From contig CAMQSH010000024.1 of assembly GCA_947036575.1 (NCBI GenBank), forward strand, positions 1 to 16,518: a stretch of 16,518 nt of DNA, written 5' to 3'. This document shows, piece after piece, positions 1-5,794 of the stretch. The position numbers and the translations under genes are program-made. The notes beneath the pieces were generated by a model. The model did no database searches. It saw only the letters and a list, made by a program, of their open reading frames with translations, and was not told the DNA's origin. Positions within the stretch are counted from its first letter, which is position 1. Every line of letters begins with the position of its first letter. This stretch comes from an uncultured Brevinema sp. (GTDB taxonomy: Bacteria > Spirochaetota > Brevinematia > Brevinematales > Brevinemataceae).

Positions 1-131
1 CTTTTAACGAAAAAGGTGAAAATTGCTATACAAAACTAGGATTCAAAGAAGAGGGTATCTTGAGAGAAGAACTCTTTCGTGCTGGAAAATTTCATGACAT
101 ACATCTTATGGGTATGTTTAGAGATGAATTT
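1..131 (+). repeat. Direct repeat, copy 1 (GNAT 3' end)
   Basis: Bases 1-131 match 1980-2110 at an offset of 1979 with three mismatches (56/2035, 95/2074, 98/2077). Similarity stops at 132-133, just before the stop codons. The left limit lies outside the window, so the repeat may be longer. Confidence 0.95.
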
Positions 132-140
132 ATTTTATAG
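1..140 (+). CDS. GNAT N-acetyltransferase, C-terminal fragment (5' end outside window)
   Basis: The reading frame enters at the window edge (first whole codon at 3) and ends with TAG at 138-140. The 43 residues encoded by 3-131 are identical to the C-terminal part of the complete GNAT gene at 1595-2116, including the NCYTKLGF segment that forms the end of the acetyl-CoA fold in RimJ/RimL-type acetyltransferases. Only the tail differs (DEFIL instead of DEFK). The three base differences over bases 1-131 are all silent. The likely activity is acetyl transfer from acetyl-CoA to an amine or protein N-terminus, with substrate unknown. Whether the upstream part is intact cannot be seen. A hairpin with a T-run follows at 150-187 and probably ends its transcript. 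Confidence 0.8.
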   Translation, partial: FNEKGENCYTKLGFKEEGILREELFRAGKFHDIHLMGMFRDEFIL

Positions 141-147
141 GGTCTTT

Positions 148-387
148 CTAAAACCACCATTTTAATTTTTCAGGATGGTGGTTTTTTGTGTTTGCATAGT
201 AAATAGCTAAACGATACTGATACAACAAACATCTATCATCTTGAAATCCTTTGTGCTGGGTATCTTTTAGAAATAATTCTTCAGCATCAGCTCCTATCAA
301 ATCTTCAACAGAAATAATCCCTATATTATTAAGATATAAAGCACATTTTTTACCAATAGAAGGAATTGTTATAAGATCTGTTTTCAT
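148..387 (-). CDS. Cdd1-type helix-hairpin-helix protein ("pathogenicity locus" family)
   Basis: A 79-residue protein resembling the Cdd1 family of small helix-hairpin-helix proteins. The N-terminal IPSIGKKCALYLNNIGI segment (about residues 8-24) is a typical HhH motif, followed by SVEDLIGADAEELF. The C-terminal half has the family pattern of a DRC-LYQYRLAIYYA stretch and a final KWW. HhH motifs usually bind DNA non-specifically, but the cellular role of this family is not established. I start it at the ATG at 385-387, because AGGAG (393-397) sits 5 bases upstream; an in-frame start 10 codons earlier (417) has no such site. No promoter was convincing. It converges on the partial GNAT gene, and its last codons form that gene's terminator. 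Confidence 0.72.
   Translation of the reverse strand: MKTDLITIPSIGKKCALYLNNIGIISVEDLIGADAEELFLKDTQHKGFQDDRCLLYQYRLAIYYANTKNHHPEKLKWWF
150..187 (+). terminator. Rho-independent terminator after the partial GNAT gene, overlapping the convergent gene's 3' end
   Basis: An 11-bp perfect stem (150-160 with 175-185) encloses a 14-base loop and runs into six T's at 182-187 on the plus strand. It lies 10 bases after the GNAT stop. Its left and right arms are also the last codons of the minus-strand Cdd1-like gene, which ends at 148. There is no matching T-run on the minus-strand side, so it should act mainly on plus-strand transcripts. Confidence 0.75.
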
Positions 388-392
388 CCTAT

Positions 393-397
393 CTCCT
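393..397 (-). promoter_or_regulatory. Ribosome binding site that sets the Cdd1-like start
   Basis: On the minus strand AGGAG is followed by 5 bases and then ATG at 387. This argues for the 79-residue form over the 89-residue form that begins at 417. Confidence 0.65.
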
Positions 398-445
398 AGT
401 ATTCGCCCCTTTCGCATTTAAACTATCTATACTATACATAATTAT

Positions 446-704
446 TTAAATTGTTATGGCGACATAGATACATAGATATAGATCCATTCTACTGATAAAA
501 TCGTTTATAATTAGTTCTGCCACAGCCAACTATGGTATTATCACTGTATAAAAGATACCATTGTGGAATTGTCTCCTCATCAATACTATGATTAATACAA
601 TCTTCATACACTTTTGAACTTTTTTGATTCGCCCATTTATCTTGAAAATATTTAATAGAAATAGGTGCATATTCAGGATTTTTTCGTACAGAAATGATAT
701 CCAT
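446..704 (-). pseudogene. GNAT acetyltransferase pseudogene, frameshifted and truncated
   Basis: The first 60 or so residues (MDIISVRKNPEY, then a PQWYLLY segment, then TIVGCG) match the N-terminal half of a GNAT family common in Firmicutes, as I recall it. In that family the next part reads roughly GLITNDFISR-DLYPWLCALYV. Here the open frame instead runs into RTNYKRFYQ and a stop at 489-491. Reading the next frame from about 514 gives LIINDFISRMDLY followed by LCIYVAITI and a stop at 446-448. That points to a one-base insertion near 512-518 plus further decay, and loss of the acetyl-CoA-binding half. The ATG at 702-704 is taken as the start; a TTG at 710 is also in frame. No good ribosome binding site was seen. 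The gene is very unlikely to give an active enzyme. Confidence 0.75.
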
Positions 705-725
705 GAACAACTACTCATCTAATAT

Positions 726-754
726 ATTATAGATAGCAATTATTTTCTTGTCAA
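726..754 (-). promoter_or_regulatory. Perfect consensus sigma-70 promoter upstream of the GNAT pseudogene
   Basis: On the minus strand TTGACA (754-749), exactly 17 bases, then TATAAT (731-726). All 12 consensus bases match. Transcription would begin near 719 and enter the pseudogene after a leader of only about 15 bases. It points away from chbG. Confidence 0.8.
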
Positions 755-815
755 TTTGTTCTATACTAAATTTTTGAATAAAAAATGAAATAAAACTAGC
801 AAAAAACAATAGATG

Positions 816-824
816 TGTTATAAT
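816..824 (+). promoter_or_regulatory. Extended -10 promoter for chbG
   Basis: TGTTATAAT is a TGn-TATAAT extended -10 element, 32 bases before the chbG start. The -35 position, 17 bases upstream (796-801), is poor (3 of 6 matches), which is common for extended -10 promoters. It lies back to back with the pseudogene promoter. Confidence 0.5.
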
Positions 825-842
825 TAACATATACTATAAAAT

Positions 843-850
843 AGAGGTGA
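843..850 (+). promoter_or_regulatory. Ribosome binding site that sets the chbG start
   Basis: AGAGGTGA ends 5 bases before ATG 856. The in-frame GTG at 847-849 is part of this site and so is unlikely to be used as a start. Confidence 0.6.
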
Positions 851-855
851 AAATC

Positions 856-1569
856 ATGAAAAAAATAATAATTAATGCAGATGATTTTGGATTAACAATA
901 GGTGTTAATGAAGGAATTGTTGAAGCTTTTAAAAATGGTGTTGTAACATCAACTACTTTAATGGTAAATCAACCTTATGCTAAAGAAGCTGTAGAACTAT
1001 CAAAAGAAAACCCAAAATTAGGGATAGGCTTGCATATGACTTTTGATAAAGGAAAAGCTCTTACCGGAGTTTCAACTTTAACAGACGAAAATGGTAATCT
1101 AAAACATTCTAAGAATTTATTAGAGCCAGGTGTCAAAGAAGAAGATTTTTATAAAGAAATTCTCGCTCAATATGAAGAATTTAAAAAATTAATGGGAAAA
1201 GAACCTACCCATGTTGATTCTCATCATCACATTCATATGAGAAATCCTGAAGCTTTTAAAGCGATGAAAAGATTTTGTACAGAGAAAAATATCAAACATA
1301 GAGATGATAAGAATTTGATTGGTCGTTTTTATGGAGCCGATGTTGGTGAAGACATGCTTATCCAGCTAATAGAAGAAAAAAACAAAGAAAATAATTATGA
1401 TATTCTAGAAGTTATGACTCATCCCGGTAAAAATGATAAATTTTTAGAAGCAACATCTTCTTATACAACACCAAGAGAAGAAGAGATTAGGATTTTGACA
1501 AGCACAAAAGTTAAAAACTATATCAAAGATAATTTTATTCTCGTTAATTTTGTAGAAGAAAAAAAATAA
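856..1569 (+). CDS. chbG: ChbG/YdjC-family carbohydrate deacetylase
   Basis: A 237-residue cytoplasmic deacetylase. In E. coli, ChbG removes one acetyl group from chitobiose-6-phosphate or chitotriose-6-phosphate so that ChbF can cleave the product. Visible family marks are NADDFG near the N-terminus (metal-binding Asp at 9/10), GLHMTF (His60), THVDSHHHIHM (His123-125 region) and MTHPG (His189). The fold expected is a metal-dependent (beta/alpha) barrel. Compared with my memory of E. coli ChbG it is about 15 residues shorter, with the segment between the HRDDK and FYG stretches reduced. The start is ATG 856, since AGAGGTGA (843-850) fits as its ribosome binding site; a GTG at 847 lies inside that site. 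It heads a plus-strand run, with only 25 bases to the next gene. Confidence 0.88.
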   Translation: MKKIIINADDFGLTIGVNEGIVEAFKNGVVTSTTLMVNQPYAKEAVELSKENPKLGIGLHMTFDKGKALTGVSTLTDENGNLKHSKNLLEPGVKEEDFYKEILAQYEEFKKLMGKEPTHVDSHHHIHMRNPEAFKAMKRFCTEKNIKHRDDKNLIGRFYGADVGEDMLIQLIEEKNKENNYDILEVMTHPGKNDKFLEATSSYTTPREEEIRILTSTKVKNYIKDNFILVNFVEEKK

Positions 1570-1594
1570 GAATATTCGTTCTTTTGGGGGGAAT

Positions 1595-2116
1595 ATGTAT
1601 TTTGGTGAAAAAATAAAATTAAGAGCTTATAAAGAAAGTGATATAGAAGATTCTTATGCTCTAATTGAAAATTTTGAAATTAAATCTATGCTAAATAAAG
1701 CTATAATTTTTCCTTATTCTTTGGATGAGCAAAAAGAATTTGTAAAAAGTACCACAAAAAAACCTTGTTATGAGTTTGCTATTGAATTAGTAGAAACAGG
1801 CGAATATATTGGTGGTTGTGGTATTGCCGAATGTGATACAACTTCTCAGACAGCGACTATCGGTATTTGGCTAGGCTTAGAATATCAGGGTAGAGGCTTG
1901 GGGCAAGATGCTTTGAGAACATTATGTAAATTCGTTTTTGATGAAATGAATATCAGAAAAATCAAGTTGGAGTATTTTTCTTTTAACGAAAAAGGTGAAA
2001 ATTGCTATACAAAACTAGGATTCAAAGAAGAGGGAATCTTGAGAGAAGAACTCTTTCGTGCTGGAAAATTTCACGATATACATCTTATGGGTATGTTTAG
2101 AGATGAATTTAAGTAA
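1595..2116 (+). CDS. GNAT N-acetyltransferase (RimJ/RimL-like)
   Basis: A complete 173-residue single-domain acetyltransferase of the Acetyltransf_3 type. The N-terminus IKLRAYKESDIEDSY is the usual opening of the fold. YQGRGLG (97-103) is the pyrophosphate-binding Q/R-x-x-G-x-G/A motif for acetyl-CoA. NCYTKLGF (136-143) is the conserved C-terminal motif. Relatives acetylate protein N-termini, polyamines or drugs; the substrate here cannot be read. A G-rich ribosome binding site (GGGGGG, 1586-1591) lies 3 bases before ATG 1595. It sits 25 bases after chbG and 31 before the DUF4303-like gene, so it is probably in one operon. Its last 131 coding bases are nearly identical to the start of this window. 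Confidence 0.85.
   Translation: MYFGEKIKLRAYKESDIEDSYALIENFEIKSMLNKAIIFPYSLDEQKEFVKSTTKKPCYEFAIELVETGEYIGGCGIAECDTTSQTATIGIWLGLEYQGRGLGQDALRTLCKFVFDEMNIRKIKLEYFSFNEKGENCYTKLGFKEEGILREELFRAGKFHDIHLMGMFRDEFK
1980..2110 (+). repeat. Direct repeat, copy 2 (GNAT 3' end)
   Basis: Partner of 1-131, with the same orientation and about 98% identity. The sequence after 2112 shows no resemblance to that after 132, so the right border of the duplication coincides with the gene end. Confidence 0.95.
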
Positions 2117-2147
2117 TACTTTATATTGTTAAAAACAAGGAAGAAAA

Positions 2148-2675
2148 ATGACTAAAACAGAAATATTCAGAGTCAAAATAGAAGAAACTGCATTAAAGAT
2201 GAATGCAGAAATTAAAGATTTTTTAACAGAAAATCCAGATCTTATATTTTACTCTTTTGCTTTTGATTGTTCTTATGAATATTCAGATATTCTTTTATGT
2301 CTTAACACAGAAGAATACTGCAAACAAACATGGCTAAGTTATAAAAATGGCAAATCTTCTGAAAATTATCAAATAGATGAAGATTATATTAATCTAAGAT
2401 ATAATACCGGAGACTGGGAATATCAAGGGATATCCGACCATGCTCTTTTTACAGAAGAAGAGCTTACAGAATTTTATGGTGATGATGTAGAGCTATGTGT
2501 AAAGGAAATAAAAAAATGTACCTTTGAGATTTTTACTAAAGTCTTAAAAATAGATGCTTATAAAATGATCCCTAAAACAGATGATTTTGCTCCACTCTGT
2601 ATTGACCATGAGGACGATCCTGCAGAAGCTTTGGAATATACAAAAAAAATATTAAAAGAAAATAATATGCTGTAA
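2148..2675 (+). CDS. DUF4303-like protein
   Basis: A 175-residue, acidic, soluble protein with no signal peptide or membrane segment. The order of features resembles the DUF4303 family as I recall it: an N-terminal helix, a strand of the form FYSFAFD (about 33-39), LCLNTEE (50-56), a central YNTGDWEYQG (85-94), then a long helix and a C-terminal segment. The assignment rests on pattern memory and is tentative. Members are uncharacterised; some similar small acidic families act as immunity proteins of toxin systems, but no toxin gene is next to this one. AAGGA about 8 bases before ATG 2148 is the ribosome binding site. It lies 31 bases after the GNAT gene and 74 before the GH4 gene, so it may be carried in the same transcript. 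Confidence 0.5.
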   Translation: MTKTEIFRVKIEETALKMNAEIKDFLTENPDLIFYSFAFDCSYEYSDILLCLNTEEYCKQTWLSYKNGKSSENYQIDEDYINLRYNTGDWEYQGISDHALFTEEELTEFYGDDVELCVKEIKKCTFEIFTKVLKIDAYKMIPKTDDFAPLCIDHEDDPAEALEYTKKILKENNML

Positions 2676-2749
2676 AGCACATTAATATATTTTGAGATAT
2701 ATTTAAGATTAAATCAATATTATAAATCTAATACTATAAGGAGTTATAG

Positions 2750-4084
2750 ATGAAAAAAGCACTTAAAATTGTAACAATAGGCGGTGGATCTAGTTATACA
2801 CCAGAATTTGCTGAAGGATTGATTACAAGAGCAGCTCATCTCCCTGTTGCCGAATGGTGGCTTGTAGATATAGAAGACGGTAAAGAAAAAATGGAAATCG
2901 TGGGTCAATTGGCTCAAAGAATGTTTAAAAAAGCTGGACTAGATACCAAAGTAGTCATGACTCTTAATAGAAAAGAAGCACTCAAAGATGCTGATTTTGT
3001 AACAACACAATTTCGTGTGGGACTCTTAGAAGCTCGTATGAAAGATGAAAGAATTCCTTTGAACTATAACAGTATAGGACAAGAAACAAATGGAGCTGGA
3101 GGATTGTTCAAAGCATTAAGAACTATACCTGTGATTTTAGATATTTGTAAAGAAATGAAAGAATTATGCCCTAAAGCTTGGCTTGTTAATTTTACCAACC
3201 CTGCAGGTATGATAACACAAGCGGCTATTACTTATGGAAAACATGAAAGAACAATAGGACTTTGTAATGTTCCTATAGGTATGACCAAAGGTATTGCAGA
3301 AAGTCTAAAAGAAAAAGAAAGTGATGTTGAAGTATTAATGGCTGGATTGAATCACTTTGTTTGGGCTACACATGCCTATGTTAATGGAGAAAACCAAATA
3401 ACAAAATCTCTAAACTTCCTTATAGATAATCCTGCTGAAGCACCTGCTAATTTTTCCCACGAAAAATGGGATCCTTCTACTCTTAGATCAATGAATGTCA
3501 TTCCTTGTTCTTATCATAGATACTATTTTGATACAGAAAAAATGCTTCAAGAAGAAATAGAAAATGCAAAAACTAAAGGCACAAGAGCTGAAGTTGTCAA
3601 AAAAGTAGAAGAAGAATTATTTGAGTTGTACAAAGATTTGGAATTAAAAGAAAAGCCAAAACAATTAGAGCTAAGAGGTGGAGCACATTATAGTGATGCT
3701 GCTTGTGGTGTTATAGATGCTATTTATAACGATAGTAATGCTAGAATCGTAGCAAACACAATTAATAATAGTACCATACGTTCTCTTCCTCCTCATGCTG
3801 CTGTAGAGTCAACATGTATTGTTAACAAATCTGGAGCGCATCCTCTGGCAGTAGAAGAATTACCACAATGGATGGATCAATGGTTAAAATTAATTTTTTC
3901 CTACCAAGATCTTACCATACAAGCTGCGGTAAACGGTGACTATAATGCACTATTACAAGCGTTTTTTATCAATCCATTAACCCCAAAAGGTGCTAAAGCA
4001 GCGGATTTAATTAAAGATCTTATGATTGCTCATGAACAGTATCTTCCACAGTTTAAAGACCTTATTACAAGCTATAAAAAATAA
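2750..4084 (+). CDS. chbF: GH4 6-phospho-beta-glucosidase, ChbF/CelF type
   Basis: A 444-residue cytoplasmic enzyme of glycoside hydrolase family 4, which cleaves phosphorylated disaccharides by an NAD+- and Mn2+-dependent oxidation-elimination route. The N-terminal VTIGGGSSYTPE (8-19) is the dinucleotide-binding loop. NFTNPAG (147-153), GLCNVP (170-175, metal-ligand Cys172) and GLNHFVW (199-205, metal-ligand His202) are the family metal and substrate motifs. CSYHRYYF (253-260) holds the likely catalytic Tyr. Long stretches such as EALKDADFVTT and GQETNGAGGLFK match my memory of E. coli ChbF, so I favour diacetylchitobiose-6-phosphate or cellobiose-6-phosphate as substrate; LicH-type cellobiose use is equally possible. 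Length is normal for the family. AAGGAG (2738-2743) with 6-base spacing supports ATG 2750. chbG upstream supports the chitobiose reading. No PTS genes are in this window. Confidence 0.88.
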   Translation: MKKALKIVTIGGGSSYTPEFAEGLITRAAHLPVAEWWLVDIEDGKEKMEIVGQLAQRMFKKAGLDTKVVMTLNRKEALKDADFVTTQFRVGLLEARMKDERIPLNYNSIGQETNGAGGLFKALRTIPVILDICKEMKELCPKAWLVNFTNPAGMITQAAITYGKHERTIGLCNVPIGMTKGIAESLKEKESDVEVLMAGLNHFVWATHAYVNGENQITKSLNFLIDNPAEAPANFSHEKWDPSTLRSMNVIPCSYHRYYFDTEKMLQEEIENAKTKGTRAEVVKKVEEELFELYKDLELKEKPKQLELRGGAHYSDAACGVIDAIYNDSNARIVANTINNSTIRSLPPHAAVESTCIVNKSGAHPLAVEELPQWMDQWLKLIFSYQDLTIQAAVNGDYNALLQAFFINPLTPKGAKAADLIKDLMIAHEQYLPQFKDLITSYKK

Positions 4085-4097
4085 TATTATTTTTAAC

Positions 4098-4133
4098 AAA
4101 AAAACACTCTCTAAGTTTAGAGAGTGTTTTTTT
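4098..4133. terminator. Bidirectional terminator between the GH4 and lipoprotein genes
   Basis: A near-continuous palindrome (4103-4114 with 4117-4128) is flanked by a run of A's (4098-4104) and a run of T's (4127-4133). It therefore reads as hairpin plus U-tail on both strands. It lies 13 bases after the GH4 stop and 23 bases beyond the end of the convergent lipoprotein gene. Confidence 0.88.
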
Positions 4134-4156
4134 GATTATTTAATTTTTATCTATTC

Positions 4157-4882
4157 TTATTTTTTAGGAAAAAGAGCAGGAATATCTAATTCACCTAATT
4201 TTATATTTGCAGCTTGATCAGGGGTTGTCCCCCAATATCTAAGCTCGTCATCGATAGTATCCTCCATACCATTATGGTATAATGTTGTTGTAGGAATAGT
4301 TACACTACCCGGAGGAAATTCTAATGTGGAAAAGTGAGTATCATTAGCCTTAATTGCAAAAAAATCACCACCAAGTTCTTCCCACCCAGTGAATATATTA
4401 TCCTCATATATATGTGTTTTACCATCTTCCTCATATTTAGCATAAACTAATTTACCTACCCACATATCATAACCAGCATAAAAAGATTCTGACATCTCTC
4501 TATTCCCATCATTTACTTTTTTAACAACAAAATCTTTTGTGAATTTTTTTATTTCAAATTGTCTAACTTCTTGACTTTCAATATCTGTATCGTTTGAATA
4601 GTAAATTGTATTTACTATCAAGGTGCCCTCAGTTAAGTCAAGATGATACTGAGCAATATAGTTTTTTAAATGTCCTTGGAACCCATAATCTTCGCTTAAT
4701 TTCTCTGAGGAAACTAGAGTTTCTAGAGCTCCTGCTCTTGTTTTAACTACAGGTACTCCTATCATATAGGCATCTAATTTTGCAAAAGCAAGTGTCAAAT
4801 CTGGTCGTGGAAATTTGTTATTAGGATCTTCTTTTACCGAACATCCTGAAAATATTAATAAAAATAATAATAATTTTATCAT
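4157..4882 (-). CDS. Predicted lipoprotein of unknown function
   Basis: A 241-residue protein with a very short signal (MIKLLLFLLIFSGC): one Lys, a hydrophobic run and Cys14 as the likely lipidated residue. Phe at -3 is unusual for a standard lipobox; spirochaetal lipoboxes are looser, so export as a lipoprotein is still likely. The mature part is hydrophilic, rich in Asp, Glu, Lys and Tyr, and appears beta-rich. It has repeated aromatic segments such as YAGYDMWVGKLVYAKY and no recognised domain. It would be anchored to a membrane and exposed outside the cytoplasm. Its ribosome binding site (AGAGG) lies 6 bases before the ATG. It has its own promoter (4939-4967) and a terminator shared with the GH4 gene, so it looks monocistronic. 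Confidence 0.7.
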   Translation of the reverse strand: MIKLLLFLLIFSGCSVKEDPNNKFPRPDLTLAFAKLDAYMIGVPVVKTRAGALETLVSSEKLSEDYGFQGHLKNYIAQYHLDLTEGTLIVNTIYYSNDTDIESQEVRQFEIKKFTKDFVVKKVNDGNREMSESFYAGYDMWVGKLVYAKYEEDGKTHIYEDNIFTGWEELGGDFFAIKANDTHFSTLEFPPGSVTIPTTTLYHNGMEDTIDDELRYWGTTPDQAANIKLGELDIPALFPKK

Positions 4883-4938
4883 TTTAACCTCTTTAATTTT
4901 TTTTGTAAATATGTTATTATACTCACCAATTCCCTTAA

Positions 4939-4967
4939 ATTATAGCACATATATAATAATAAGTAAA
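4939..4967 (-). promoter_or_regulatory. Promoter of the lipoprotein gene
   Basis: On the minus strand TTTACT (4967-4962), 17 bases, then TATAAT (4944-4939), with TGC directly before the -10 making it an extended element. The -10 lies 56 bases before the start codon. Confidence 0.65.
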
Positions 4968-4988
4968 TATTAATATCATTATTTTAAC

Positions 4989-5024
4989 TAAAAAACACCC
5001 TAGCTGTAGCATGGGTGTTTTTTT
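4989..5024. terminator. Terminator of the HAD gene
   Basis: A 10-bp stem (4991-5000 with 5013-5022) around a 12-base loop, with A's on the left and T's on the right, so it reads as a terminator on both strands. On the minus strand it starts about 8 bases after the HAD stop codon and insulates the lipoprotein promoter that follows. Confidence 0.85.
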
Positions 5025-5031
5025 ATAATTT

Positions 5032-5709
5032 TTATAAACTTAATAATTCGTCAACGACTTTTCTAAAGTCTGTCTTTGGACACATATAAACATAGTCTAT
5101 ACCTACAGAAGTAGCTCCAAATTTGTCATAAAATTCATGATCGCCAACAAAATAAGAATGTTTTGATTCTACGGCTAGATTTTCTAATATTCTATGAAAA
5201 ATCATTTTTTTAGGCTTCATAAAGCCAAATTCATCAGAAAATACCAAATCATCAAAGAGATCATATATTTCTTGTTCTTTTAAGAAAAATCTCAACGCTA
5301 TACCAGGTGTCATTGCCGTATTAGAAATAAGAGCTATTTTTTTGTCATTAGCTTTTAAATTTTCTAAACCTTCTTTGACATGATCGATTAATTTGGGTGG
5401 TGTTTGTAAAGAAGCATAAGCCCAAATATCATAGAATTTTTTGAGAAGAACAACATCTTTTAGATTGAGTTTATCAGCAAAAATACTAACTAAATCAAAA
5501 ACACTAAGACTGAAAAAAAACTTTTGATGTTCTTGCATAATAACTTGTGTTTCATCATAAGCTCTGATAACTTCAGAAAAAAGAATAGGAAATCCTGATT
5601 TTTCTATTGTTGCCCACATAGCATTAAGTCTATATTGATGCTGGTCATTTATATTATCGTCAATTATTAATGTATTATATAAATCAAATATTATTAGTGA
5701 TTTTTGCAT
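5032..5709 (-). CDS. HAD-superfamily hydrolase (subfamily IA)
   Basis: A 225-residue soluble hydrolase. All four HAD motifs are visible: I, FDLYNTL with nucleophile Asp9; II, ISNTA with Ser129; III, Lys165 in GFMKPKK; IV, VGDHEFYD with Asp190 and Asp195. A helical cap sits between motifs I and II, as in subfamily IA. At the second motif I position the usual general-acid Asp of phosphatases is Tyr11, giving DxYxT as in haloacid dehalogenases (DxYGT). This makes a simple phosphatase role less certain, and the substrate is unknown. AAAGGAT upstream is the ribosome binding site. It has its own promoter and terminator and looks monocistronic. Confidence 0.82.
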   Translation of the reverse strand: MQKSLIIFDLYNTLIIDDNINDQHQYRLNAMWATIEKSGFPILFSEVIRAYDETQVIMQEHQKFFFSLSVFDLVSIFADKLNLKDVVLLKKFYDIWAYASLQTPPKLIDHVKEGLENLKANDKKIALISNTAMTPGIALRFFLKEQEIYDLFDDLVFSDEFGFMKPKKMIFHRILENLAVESKHSYFVGDHEFYDKFGATSVGIDYVYMCPKTDFRKVVDELLSL

Positions 5710-5742
5710 TATAAGTATCCTTTTATCTACTCAGATATTAAT

Positions 5743-5771
5743 ATCATAGTTCGAAAATAGATATCTGTCAA
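5743..5771 (-). promoter_or_regulatory. Near-consensus promoter of the HAD gene
   Basis: On the minus strand TTGACA (5771-5766), 17 bases, TATGAT (5748-5743): 11 of 12 consensus bases with ideal spacing. The -10 ends 34 bases before the HAD start. A 7-bp inverted repeat (5732-5738 with 5761-5767) spans the spacer and -10 and could be an operator, although a chance match is possible. Confidence 0.72.
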
Positions 5772-5794
5772 TCTTATCATAAACTATTTAATTA

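Noticed and set aside
462..483. Short tandem CATAGATA repeat
   Set aside because: Only two units plus a partial one, within pseudogene sequence. It is too short to call a functional repeat, though slippage there could have helped the decay.
530..718. Minus-strand frame of 62 codons starting at ATG 718
   Set aside because: It overlaps the GNAT pseudogene in another frame and has no family resemblance. The GNAT-like residues are in the 704 frame.
2692..2726. Promoter just upstream of the GH4 gene
   Set aside because: TTGAGA is present, but the nearest -10-like hexamer (TATTAT at 2718) is 20 bases away, too far for a confident call.
4026..4217. Plus-strand frame of 63 codons across the end of the GH4 gene
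   Set aside because: It overlaps the GH4 3' end, runs through the terminator and into the convergent lipoprotein gene; it has no ribosome binding site.
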